64,000 nt of DNA from Acanthamoeba castellanii str. Neff. Taxonomy: Eukaryota > Discosea > Longamoebia > Acanthamoebidae. A program made the position numbers and the translations under genes. The stretch covers positions 758,730 through 822,729 of the forward strand of contig NW_004457654.1 of the NCBI RefSeq assembly GCF_000313135.1. Direction: 5' to 3'. Within the stretch, counting starts at the first letter, position 1, and each line of letters begins with the position of its first letter. Positions 45,016-55,600 of the stretch are shown one piece after another. The notes under the pieces were generated by a model. It saw only the letters and a program-made list of their open reading frames with translations, was not told where the DNA came from and searched no databases.

Positions 45016-46158
45016 ATGAAGCACAGCCTCTTTGGAGGAGAACTGCAGCAGCCGCCAGCACCAGCACCAGGAGGAGGAAGACATGCGCGACGGCGCCCGC
45101 CTTCGCCTCCGCCGCCTTCCTTCTTCGGGGCCACGGGCGGCGGCGGTCGCTCGGTGCAGCTGTACGGGTCTACGCCCTCCCTTACGCTCCCACGCGACCG
45201 CCGCCACGTGGACCCAGTCGCCACCAGCAGGGCCACCTCTTTGTCGTCCGACTCTGTCCCCGCACGCCCTCCTCCTCTCACCACGGCCACCACCACCAAC
45301 GCCGCCACCACCACGACCACCACGACCCCGGCCAGGGGCGTGGTGGTGGACGTGGGCAGCGGGCTGCTGGCGGTGGTGAAGCCCTCGTACCACCACTGGA
45401 GGCAGCGGCTGCTGCAGCGCCGCCACTCACTCGATCGCAGGGGCGCCTCCTCCACCACGTCCCCGTCATTGCCGCCTGGACGCACCACCAACGATGGGCC
45501 ACGCGCGGGCGCCGCCGCCCTGTTTCCCTTGCGGCGGTCCCGAAGCGAGGGCGAGGAGCAGCCATCTGATGCACCACCACTGCAGCCCCCACCACCACCG
45601 CCGCCAGCAGGCGCCGCCGCCGTAGGAGGCGCAGAAAGCGGCGAGGAGGAGGAAGCGGCGGCGGCGCACCTGCAGCCCCGCCGATCTGCTGCGTGCACTC
45701 CGCGCCAGCAGCAGCAGCAGCAGCAGCACACTGTGTGGAAGAGACGTCGGGAGAGGGGCCGCCCAGCTGACGGCGGCGACGGCGGCGATGAGGCGTTGTT
45801 GCAGATCCGTGCGCCCCTGCTACGAGCGGCGGCCACGGAGAGAAGCGGAAGCGGAGCAGCAGCAGGAAAGCAGGTGGCGGCGATGGCTGAGAGAGAGCGG
45901 TGGGCCAGGGTGGCGCGCGCGCGGGAAGAGGCCCGTCGGGCAACGCGTTGGCAGATCGGAGCGCTCGCGGCGGCGCGGCGCGAGCTCATCGCGGTGCGCA
46001 TGCGGGAGCGGTGCCGGCAGCAGCGCGTGGAGCGACGCGCGGAGGAGCGGGACACCACGACCCGCCGGGCGAGGGAGGGGCACTTGCGCCACGTGGTCCT
46101 CCTCGCGCCCCTCCTCGCCCTCGTGCTCGTCCTCCGCCACGTGCTCCACCTCCTCTAA
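45016..46158 (+). CDS. Putative tail-anchored membrane protein, intronless
   Basis: A single open frame of 380 residues. The N-terminal 230 residues are low-complexity (Pro, Gly, Ser, Thr and a Gln run). The last 130 are an Arg/Glu/Ala-rich helical segment (REEARRATRWQIGALAAARR) followed by HVVLLAPLLALVLVLRHVLH and LL then stop, a single hydrophobic segment at the extreme C-terminus as in tail-anchored proteins. No family recognised. The opposite strand also stays open over most of this stretch (44925-46058) but encodes poly-Ser/Cys/Arg without plausible structure. The plus frame is preferred for its membrane anchor and charged helix. Absence of introns is unusual here, so an annotation artefact cannot be excluded. 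Confidence 0.5.
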   Translation: MKHSLFGGELQQPPAPAPGGGRHARRRPPSPPPPSFFGATGGGGRSVQLYGSTPSLTLPRDRRHVDPVATSRATSLSSDSVPARPPPLTTATTTNAATTTTTTTPARGVVVDVGSGLLAVVKPSYHHWRQRLLQRRHSLDRRGASSTTSPSLPPGRTTNDGPRAGAAALFPLRRSRSEGEEQPSDAPPLQPPPPPPPAGAAAVGGAESGEEEEAAAAHLQPRRSAACTPRQQQQQQQHTVWKRRRERGRPADGGDGGDEALLQIRAPLLRAAATERSGSGAAAGKQVAAMAERERWARVARAREEARRATRWQIGALAAARRELIAVRMRERCRQQRVERRAEERDTTTRRAREGHLRHVVLLAPLLALVLVLRHVLHLL

Positions 46159-46497
46159 TCATATATTAATGATCCCCTCGTCGTTCCGCCCCCCCCCCCA
46201 CCACCACCACCTCCACCTCCACCTCGCCCCTAACGTTCTCCTCGCGCGCCCATATGCACCCTCTCTCTCTCTCTCTCTATGTGTGTGTGTGTGTGTACCA
46301 GAACTATCTATCTAGGTGTATAGAGAAAGAAAAATATGGCACACGACACACGACGACGACAACATATGACACGACACGACACATGCATGGGAGGAACCGA
46401 AACGTTGAAAAAAAAGGCGTGTTGTATGGGGGTACCGGAGGAGTAGGAGAAGGATGATCGTGGCGGGAGAGGGAGGAAGAGAGGCGGTGGTGGTTGC
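46159..46497. other. Convergent intergenic region with simple repeats
   Basis: About 340 bp between facing stops. It holds CCACCT, CT and GT runs (46185-46295) and an ACACGAC repeat (46338-46383). No gene seen. Confidence 0.6.
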
Positions 46498-49400
46498 TCA
46501 GGCCCAGAGCCAGTTCATGAGGTGGAGGAAGGTGGGCTTGATGCTCTCCTTGCCGTTGAGGTAGCAAAAGAGCGTCAGCGCCGAGCCCACGCTGAAGAGG
46601 AACACCTCCCCGTTCTTGAAGTACTGCACGCCCTGCGCCATCGCGATGGCGGCACATCCGCCCACACCACCAACGACAGAGGTGATCACCGTGTCAGTCA
46701 GACGCCCACAACGGCCGTTGTGAGAAGGGAGGTACCCGGGGGATCATGTGGTACTTCTTGCACACGGCGTAGCAGCTCTCCATGGCCTTGGGCAGGCAGT
46801 ACAGAGCCAGCTCGCGTCTACGCGCCGGCACCTCGATGAGCGACGCCAACCCTGCAGCCATGCATGGTGCGCAACCCGCCCGCCACCAGCCACCACCACC
46901 AGCCACCACCACCAGACAAGAATGAGTGGTGAACTTGAGCGTTGCGGGGCAGAGCAGCGTCTCACGCGATGAGAGGGGAGGCACTGATTGGGGGGGGAGT
47001 GTGAGGCGTGAGGCGTGGTAGTGGGGGGGGAGGTACCGGGGAGGGCGAGCACGGGGTAGAAGCACCGCACGTCGCGCATGAGGAAGGCCCGCTGCGCAAG
47101 GCACGCGCTAAACCACCCGGCGGCGCAGTACAGGCCCAGGAACAGCGACGACCTGCACCACGCACCACCACCACGTTGGTTGGGTGGTTGTGGGTGGGTG
47201 TGGGTGGTTGTGGGTGGGTGTGGGTGGTTGTGGGTGGTTGGTTGGGTGGGTGGATAGGGTTTGGGTGGTGGGAGGTGTGTGGGGGGGGGCGAACCGGGTG
47301 ATGTTGAGGGCGAGCTTGGGGAGCACCTGGGTGAGGACGAAGCGCAGCAGGGCGAGCACGTGGGCGCGCGTGCGCAGGTGGCCGCACAGATTGCGGATGC
47401 TGCAGCTCACCATGCGCCCCAGCTCCCGCGGCCCTCGGCGCCTCTTCTCCGCGCCCTCCGCCTGGCGCCGCACCTGGTCGGTGTCCTTGTTGATGCTGGT
47501 GGTGGTGGTGGTGTTGGTGTTGCCGCCTTCGTCGTCGTGCCGGCCACCACCGTGGCTGTCGTGGTGGTCGCTGTCGTGGAGAGCTCGCATGGAGGCATCC
47601 CGGTGGAGGGCGAGCCGGCCCCTGCCACCACCGTCGTTGCCAGCGGCAGCGGCAGTAGCAGCACAGGCGGGGACGAGCTCCAGGTGCGTGGCGTCGTCCG
47701 CTCTCTCGGTCGGTAGTGGCGGTGGCGACGACGACGAGGGAGGCAGCACTTCGAAGGCAAGGGAGCGGTGGTAGCCGCGCGCCACGATGAAGCCCCGCAG
47801 CTTGAGGAGGAGGAAGACGAGGGTCGTCACCGAGTGCAGGGTGGCGTACATGGGGAACGCCCGCCAGAACGCCTCGTACGTGAACCCGGCAAAGTGCTGA
47901 CGGCACCCGATCGATTACACCACACACACGACACCACAAGACACCACAAGACACCACAAGACACACCACACGACACACGCATGACCACGTCAGGACCGGT
48001 GGCGGGAAGACGGGTGGGAGGGAGGGAGGGAAGATGGAGAGTTGGATGGGGGTGGGAGTGGGAGTGGGAGTGGGCACCGAGAAGCAGTTGGAGTCGGGGT
48101 GTACGACGTCGCAGATCTTGTAGTGGTGGAGGCCGAACAGGACGCCCATGACGTCCTTGAGCTGGTGCTCCCGCGCCCACTCCATGAACATGGCCCGGTT
48201 GAGCTTGCCGCCTCTGCGCAGGGGTGCGATGGAGTCGATGACGCGCACGTCCTTGCCCCCGAACTTGATCAGGAAGCTCGAGTAGGTCGGGTCTAGCGTG
48301 TCCCGCTCCATGATATACGAAAACAGGATCTGCGACGCTGCCCCCCCCCCACAACCCACCCCCGTGCGTGTGTCGTGTGTGAGCACGATGACGACGACGG
48401 CGGTGGCGGGTGGCTGGCGGTGGCTGGCGGTGGGTGATGGATGGTGGCAGTGGCTGGTGGCGGGTGGTGGCGGCTGGTGAGTACCGGAGAGGGTCATGAG
48501 GGCGACGTCAACGTGGGGCGCGAGTCGTTCGAGGAGAGGCGGGAGGAGGCGGTTGGCGGAGAGGAAGCGGGCGAGGAACTCGCCGCTACGCGTGAGGCCG
48601 TAGAGGGCGAGGCCCTTCCGATCGCCCTGCGGTAGCCAGTACAGCGCCAGCCCGCTCGCCGCCCCCGCCGCCAGGTCTCCCGCCCACAGCATCCACCGCT
48701 CCCGCCTGTCTCTGTCAGCCACCGCCACCTCATCCTCTTCTTCTTCTTCTTCCCACCCCACCTCGTCGTCGTCGCCGCCGCCGTCGACCTGCTGCTCTTG
48801 GTCGTGGTCGTCGAGGTCCGAAGAGGTCGTGGTCGTGGCGGCGGCGGCGTCGAGAGCGAGGGAGGAGCACGGACGGGCCAGGGACCCGGGCAGGGCCGCC
48901 ACCTCGCTCCCCGACGAGGTCAGCGATACAACTGCGGCGGCGGCACCGCGTGGCCGTCGCGACGGTGGCAGCAGCAGCGCAAGTCTTGATGATGATGATG
49001 ATCGCGGTTGGGCGTGCGGCAGAGGTGCGGGTGGCGGTGGTCCGGTGCGTCGAAGGGCGGCGCGTGTGAGGCAGGAGAGGGCCTTCCAGGCCGAGGAGTA
49101 GGTGCCCAGGAAGAGGCCATAGCGCAGGTCGAGCAGGGTGCGGAGGACCAGCCGCGCGGTGAGGGGGCGCCCCCGCCGGAAGGCCGCGAACACGAGCACG
49201 TTGAGGAGCGTCTTGAGGCCCGACCCCACCACGAAGCACCGCGCGAACGTACGCACGCACCACCCCGCACACGTAGTGCCCCCGCCGTGCACGCACCTCG
49301 CCGCCGTTGGCGTCGTTGGCCTCCTGCTGCTGCTGCTGGCGGTGGTGGTGGTGGTGCCGGGGTGGTGGTATTGTGGGCCGCCCTCCTCCTTTTTGCCCTT

Positions 49401-49526
49401 TCCACGGCCAGCGAGGCGGGCCACGAACCCCTTTGCCTCCTCCTCCTCCTTCACGTGCGGCTGCGGCTGCTGCAGAGGTACCACCCCTCCCAGCAGGAGG
49501 AGGCCTCCGCCATCGTCGTCTTCCAT
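46498..49526 (-). CDS. TMEM135/PMP52-family membrane protein
   Basis: TMEM135 relatives are peroxisomal/mitochondrial membrane proteins affecting organelle dynamics and fat handling. Exon 1 (49526-about 48486) starts MEDDDGGG and includes FVVGSGLKTLLNVLVFAAFR and DLRYGLFLGTYSSAWKALSC, the family N-terminal signature. A long acidic/Ser insert follows, then GDLAAGAASGLALYWLPQGD and DRKGLALYGLTRS. Later exons: about 48338-48085 (QILFSYIMERDTLDPTYSSF; HYKICDVVHPDSNCF), about 47897-47295 (AFWRAFPMYATLHSVTTLVF; another insert; FVLTQVLPKLALNI), about 47150-47040 (LFLGLYCAAGWFSACLAQRA), about 46850-46742 (YAVCKKYHMIP) and 46632-46498 (LFSVGSALTLFCYLNGKESI, ending LMNWLWA and a stop). Several hydrophobic segments are readable. 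Two disordered inserts make it longer than animal relatives. Confidence 0.75.
47165..47268. repeat. G-rich intronic repeat (TGGTTGTGGGTGGGTG)n
   Basis: About 100 bp in a TMEM135-like intron with at least six runs of three G on the plus strand, in near-regular 16-bp units. The transcribed pre-mRNA carries the C-rich complement. Confidence 0.85.
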
Positions 49527-49702
49527 CGGTGGTGGTGGGTGGTGGTGGGGGCGTCTGCAACCACGCGGTGCGGCCGGGACAAAACCACACAGCCCTTCAA
49601 AAATAGAAAAGAAAAGAAAAAGAAATAAAAACTCCTAACTCCGTTTGGTTGGTGCGCACGAAGCTGTAAGTGGTGGGGGGGGGGGCGATAGTGGTCCTGA
49701 GC
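49527..49702. other. Intergenic between importin alpha and TMEM135-like gene
   Basis: About 176 bp, with an A-rich patch at 49601-49630 on the promoter side of the TMEM135-like gene. No gene. Confidence 0.5.
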
Positions 49703-52374
49703 TCAGATATCGCCTTCCTGTTCCCCACATGTGCGACACAACATGGGTTGGGGTTGGGGTTGGGGGTTGTATATGAGCCACGAACACGTGCAGTGAAGAG
49801 GAGGGGAGGGAGCTGCGTACGTCGCCATAGTACTTGCGCACGAGCTGGGTAGCCTTGGAGGCGATGACCTCGTTTTGGTTGTACTGCAGATTCTCCAGCG
49901 TCTCCAAGCCGTCCTCTTCCTCCACCAGCAGTGCTCCCTGTTCATTAGAACGTGCGTGCGTGCGCCACATTGGGGTCAACTGACTGAGGGACCGCCCAAC
50001 CGCGGGAGGAGGAGGCAGCGGCACGCACGTCGGGGTGGTGGTCGAGCACCATCGCGAGAAAGTCGAGCCCCATGACCACGACCTCCAGGTCCTGTCACGC
50101 GCCATCGGTACATTAATCGCAAAGAGCCGGAGGAGATGCATAAAACAAACCAGTACGTGCGTGCGTGTGCGGTGGTGCGTGTGCCACGCTGGATCAGATA
50201 TCTATATTCTACAGGTAGGTAGGTGTACCGGGGCTTTCAGGAGAGATATGAACTCGGGGAGCACCCCACCTTTGACAAGGGAGATCAGGTTGCGCTTCTC
50301 CGAGGCGATGTTCATCAGCGCAAAGCCGGCCTGCGATCGCCAGCACCAGCCACCAACAGCAGGAGCAGCCACCACCGCCGCCGCCACCATCAGTTGCGCG
50401 TGCATCGAAGTGAGGGTGAGTGAGATGTGAGACTGGGGGCGAGGGGGGCGATGAACCTCCTTCTTGATGTCGAAGGGCTGGGTCTTGAAGGTCTTCACGA
50501 TGAGGTCCCCCAGGCCGCTCTGCAAAATGGCCTGCACGTGCTCGGGCGTGCCGCCGGAGAGGTTGGAGATCACCCACGTGGCCTCCTTCCGCACGGGCCT
50601 GTCCGTCGTATGAATACATGACACACCACACACCACACACACCACACACACCACACACACTGATCATGCATGACACCATTGGGAGGGAGACATTGACGTA
50701 GCGAGCCGCAGGACGGGCCAGGGAGGGTAAGGTGTGTGGGACGCTACCTTGTCTCGGAGCCGATGCAGTGGGCGAGGAAGGGGAGGAAGGGCGGATAGCT
50801 CAAGAGGACGTCGGTGTAGGCGTTCGATCTGGTCACCACGGCATGCCAGAATGCGCGGCCATTATTAGTAGTAGTAGTATTATTGGTACCCGTACTGTTG
50901 GTCGGCGGCATTGGGGAGGGAGGGGGGGAAGGGGGGAAGTAAGCGCGGCCTGGCCTGGCCTGGGTACCTGCTGATGAGGTTGCCGAATACTCGCAGGAGA
51001 GGCAGCACGGTTTCCGGCACAGCCCTCGCCAGCAGCTCCATCTGGACACACGCGATTGAGCGCCAGTTCGCTCGAGGCACGTCGTGCACACGCAACACGC
51101 AACTCCACACAGCCACGTTTGCCAGAAGGGAGATTGTGGNNNNNNNNNNNNNNNNNNNNNTGGGTGGCACGAAGTGCACGTCATCGCATCGCGGACAGTG
51201 CGCCATGAGCGGTGGCTTGGGGTGGCTTGGGGTGGGTGGGCACGTACCGGGTGGGTGAGTGCGTGGAGAAGGGGTTCGAGGATGCCGGCGTCGAAGGCTT
51301 CGTGGAGGCGCGGGTGCTGCCCTCGGACCAGATTGCACAGGGCAAAGGCCGCCGTTTGCACGACTGCGGGGTGCTGCACGCCCATGGTCAGCGCGTTGCC
51401 CACAGCGGCAGCGGCGGGCACGAACACTGATTCGGGGGCGTGGACGTGGGCGTGGGTGCACACCTTGGAGTGGAGGAGGTGGATCATGGGCGGCAGGGCG
51501 CCCTGGGCTCGCAGCATGTCCCGGCACTCCACGCTGTCGCCCGCCATGTTGGCAATGGCCCATGCCGCCTGCTCTTGCATCGCCTGACTCCCCGCACACC
51601 GCCCCAGCCACCACCGCCCACCGCCATAGCCGATGTTTGTAGGTAAGCCGATCATCAATCAGGCTGAAGGCAACGTGCGCATGTCGGGGGTGTCAGACGC
51701 GTGCGAGGCAACGTGCGCACGCGCGGACGGGAGAATCGCATACGGGATCACCGCTCGTGAGGAAGTTGATGAGGAAGGGCGCGGCCTTGAGGGTCTCCAG
51801 CGTCTGCTCGTGCGAGCCCGTGGCCACGTTGGTGAGGCACCACGCAGCCGACAGCTGGTTGGGAGCTGACGGCTCGGTCAGGAACCTCTGCCGCCCGCCC
51901 ACGTGCACACGACACACACCAGCCACCACCAGCCACCACGCCAAGTCAATTGCTGGCAGGAGAGAGAGAGAGAGAGAGCGGCTTGGGCATCTCAAGGAGG
52001 GGCCGCACGATGAGGAGGGGCACCGCCCCCAGCTGGAACAGGAGGTCGAGCGGAGGGTCGGGAGAGCTGAGCAGGCGCCGCATCTGCTGGAGGGCGGCAT
52101 CGCGCAGGGCGGGCTGCGGGGCCTGCAGCTGTGCCACGACCTGGGCCAGCTGACCCTCCGTCCAGGCGGCCCCTTCTGCCGCTTGACCTCCTCCTTCGTG
52201 CTTGAAGCGCTTGGCCGAGATGGCTTTGTCGCGGCTGGCCTTGCGGATCTGCACCGACTGCTCTCGCCGCCTAGAGGTCGCCTCCTCTTTGTCTACGCCC
52301 ACGAGCTTCTTGAACGCTTTCTTGCGGTCGGCGTGCACTCCCTCCGGGTGACCAGCATCTTCCCCCGCCTCCAT
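49703..52374 (-). CDS. Importin subunit alpha (karyopherin alpha)
   Basis: Adaptor that binds nuclear localisation signals and hands cargo to importin beta. Exon 1 (52374-about 51985) encodes the importin-beta-binding domain: KAFKKLVGVDKEEATSRRRE, then QSVQIRKASRDKAISAKRFK. ARM-repeat exons follow: about 51895-51754 (QLSAAWCLTNVATGSHEQTL), 51590-51465 (EQAAWAIANMAGDSVECRDM), about 51430-51250 (VVQTAAFALCNLVRGQ), about 51050-50970, about 50870-50750, about 50600-50462 (KEATWVISNLSGGTPEHVQA, with W and N of the NLS groove), about 50330-50225 (AGFALMNIASEKRNLISLVK), 50093-50032, and 49937-49823 (GLETLENLQYNQNEVIASKA). The last exon (about 49716-49703) ends EGDI and a stop. A W..N pair recurs per ARM repeat as expected. 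A 21-N gap (51140-51160) falls in an intron. Confidence 0.93.
51140..51160. other. Assembly gap (21 N)
   Basis: Run of N inside an intron of the importin alpha gene, next to GT-rich sequence. Confidence 1.
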
Positions 52375-52671
52375 CGCGGTGTGTTCTGCTTTTCTTTTCT
52401 TTTCTTTTCCATCTTATTTTTCGGTGGTTCGTTTCTTGACACTTTTTTCTGCATCATTTCTTTCTGGTGGTTTCTGGAATGTGAGGCAGCCCGAGTTGGC
52501 CCGTGGGCGGCGGGAGGGGATTGGCTGGTCGGGTTTTTCACACCATATTTTGGGGTTGCTCTTTTGGGCCTCTCTTCCTTTTCACCTCGCGAGGAGACCA
52601 CCAGACACTTGCCTCATCCATCCATTTGCACCCGAACCTGTCTCCATAATCGACGGAGCGGACAAATCATA
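52375..52671. promoter_or_regulatory. Divergent promoter region, importin alpha / Ca2+-ATPase
   Basis: About 297 bp between two divergent ATGs. T-rich runs near the importin side (52383-52480) contrast with the GC-rich flanks. The Ca2+-ATPase ATG is preceded by AAATCATA. Confidence 0.5.
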
Positions 52672-55600
52672 ATGGCGGACTTTGCCTTCACGGCAGATGA
52701 GCTGAGCCAGCTGTTCGACGATAGGCACTTCGCCGAGCTGAAGGCGAAGGGCGGCCTGCAGGCCATCGCCAAGGGCCTGAAGACGAATCTTGAGACCGGC
52801 CTCAATGAAGAGCAGCTGAGCGAGGAGGGGAGAGCCGGGCGCGTGCGCGTGTTCGGAGCCAACAAGACTGATCCGCCCCCGCCCAAGACATTGTTTGAAT
52901 TGATGCTGGAAGCGCTCGAAGATGCCACCCTGAAGATTCTCATCGTTGCCGCGCTGGTGTCCCTTGCGCTGGGCTTCTACGAGAACCCCTCGAGCGGCTG
53001 GATCGAAGGAACGGCAATCCTCGTCGCCGTTGTGATCGTCGTGCTTGTGACCTCCCTCAACGACTACTCCAAGGAGCAGCAGTTCAGGCGTCTCTCCCAA
53101 GTGGCAGACGACAAGCTCATCAAGGTCATGCGCTGCGGCCAGCAGCAGCAGGTACTCCCCCTAATTGAGTCTCTCTCTCTATAGAGAGAGATCTCCAGAG
53201 TTCATTCAGGCTCCTGACCTGTTGGCGGCAACAGGTGTCTGTGTACGATCTCATCGTGGGCGACGTGGTCGAATTGGGCACCGGCGACGAGGTACGTGCC
53301 ACGTGCCACATCGAGTCCTGGTCGACGACGCCGGTCTCGAGAGATCTTACTTTTTTTTTGGTTTATTTTTGCGCTAGATTCCTGCCGATGGGTTGGTCTT
53401 TGCCTCGCACAACATGAAGGTGGATGAGAGCTCCATGACCGGAGAATCAGATGCCATTAAGAAGAACGATGTACGTCCGTGCCTCCTACTTGCCACAACA
53501 CAAGCGTCGTCTTACCGGGGCCTTTCGCAGAACGAGCCTTTCCTGATCTCTGGCACGCCTGTCACCGAGGGTGTGGGCCGCATGCTCGTGGTTGCCGTCG
53601 GCGCGCACTCGCAGAAGGGCAAGATCAAGGCCCTGCTGCAGAAGGAGCAGGAGGTGCCATGCCCCCCCCCCACCATAGCCGCTTACCGCTGCCTTTTTTG
53701 AGGCCTCCCCCTTTTCAGTGAAACGAAAAGTGCTGACGCGTTGTGACCTTCTTTTGGCTCTGATTTGGATGACGACGACGACGACGACGACGACGACGGT
53801 GCTGCTGCTGCCAGGACACTCCTTTGCAAGAGAAGCTCGAGATTGTGGCCGCTGCCATCGGAAACCTCGGTCTCGTCGTAGCCATCCTCACGCTCACCGT
53901 GCTCGTTGGTCAGTTTGGTTGGAGGCTCTACTCCTCAGGCCAGGGCTTCGAGGTAATGCTCCATCCTCCTCACCACCACCCACATTGCTTTGCGCTCATC
54001 TCACGCACCACATGATGGTTGGGTTCAATGTGGTACCCACAGCTGCACATGCTCGAAGAGCTCATTGGCTTCGTGATCACCGCCATCACCATCGTCGTCG
54101 TTGCCGTGCCTGAAGGCTTGCCTCTTGCCGTCACCATCTCGCTGGCCTACTCCATGATGAAGATGCTCAAGGGTACGATTTCCCTGCGCGAGTCTGCACA
54201 CGCGGTTGTTTTTAAAGGGTTCAACTGTCCCCCCCCCTTCTCTTTTTCCTCATACATCGCACGGCAACAGACAACAATTTGGTGCGTCACCTGGACGCTT
54301 GCGAGACCATGGGCGGAGCCACCAACATCTGCTCCGACAAGACCGGCACCCTCACCGAAAACCGCATGACCGTGACTCACGTTTGGCTCGGCCGCAAGAT
54401 GGTACCCGCCGCGCTGCCTCGCCCCCACGCCAAATCAATTCGGTTGGTCTTCATTTACCAACCCCCCCCCTCCCTCCTGTGGCGCGTGTGCATTGCTGTC
54501 CTCTGTCATGATCATCTCTATACTATCATATGATAGTATGGCAACAGCCTGCCCACCCAGAAGGACCTCGCCGCCGAGGTGCACACGGCGCTCGTGGAGG
54601 GCATCTCCATCAACTCGACCGCCTACATCACCAAGAGCAAGGACAAGAACACGGTACGTAACGTACTACAGCGCTCCCCCCCCTTGCGCCGCCCAGCTCC
54701 CACTCTCTCCCGCGAGGCATATCCCACTGCTTCCGATCGACTCTCACCCGTCCTCCTGCTCCTGCTCCTGCCCCTGCTCCTCCGCTGGGCATATGACCAC
54801 CCATATATATATATATCTATCTATATCGCATTATCACCCTGATCGCGGCACGTCAGACCGAGTTTATCGGAAGCAAGACGGAGTGCGCGCTGCTCGGTTT
54901 CGTCGAGAAGCTGTCGGGCAACTACGACCAGGTTCGCCAGACGCTCAAGATCAGCCAGCTCTACCCGTTCTCTTCGGAGCGCAAGCGCATGTCCATTCTC
55001 CTCGAGGCCGAGGGCAACGTCCACCGCCTCTACACCAAGGTGCGCACACTCGCACTTGTCCTCCCCATCATTGCCTCCCAAACCACACGGCGGTGTCCGC
55101 TGACCCCCTCCTCCTCGAATGATGGCTGTGTTCTGCTGCTGCTGCTGTACCTACGTAGGGCGCGTCGGAGATCGTGCTCCAGTACTGCGACAAGATCGTG
55201 AGCCCCGAGGGCAAGGTCACGCCCCTGAGCGACGAGGAGAAGGAGGAGATCCGCGTGGACGTGATCGAGAATTTTGCCGCCCAGGGCCTCCGCACCATCT
55301 GCCTGGCCTATGGCGACGTTCCGCCCCAGGACAACTCGGAGGAGCCCCCGGAGCAGGGCCTCACCTGCATCGGCATCGTCGGCATCAAGGTCATCCCCCC
55401 CCTCCCTCCTCTAAATCCTCTCCCTTGACCACGCTGCACTGCCGCGGGAATCGACACTCACCGTGTTGCGTTCGCGTTGTCGTGCGTGTGCGGTGTGTGT
55501 GTTGTATTTGACAGGACCCCGTGCGCAAGGAAGTGCCCGCCGCCGTGGCCGAGTGCAAGAAGGCCGGCATCACCGTCCGCATGGTCACCGGAGACAACAT

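Noticed and set aside
44925..46058. Minus-strand 377-codon frame
   Set aside because: Encodes Ser/Arg/Cys runs without globular or membrane pattern. The opposite frame has a plausible helix and tail anchor.
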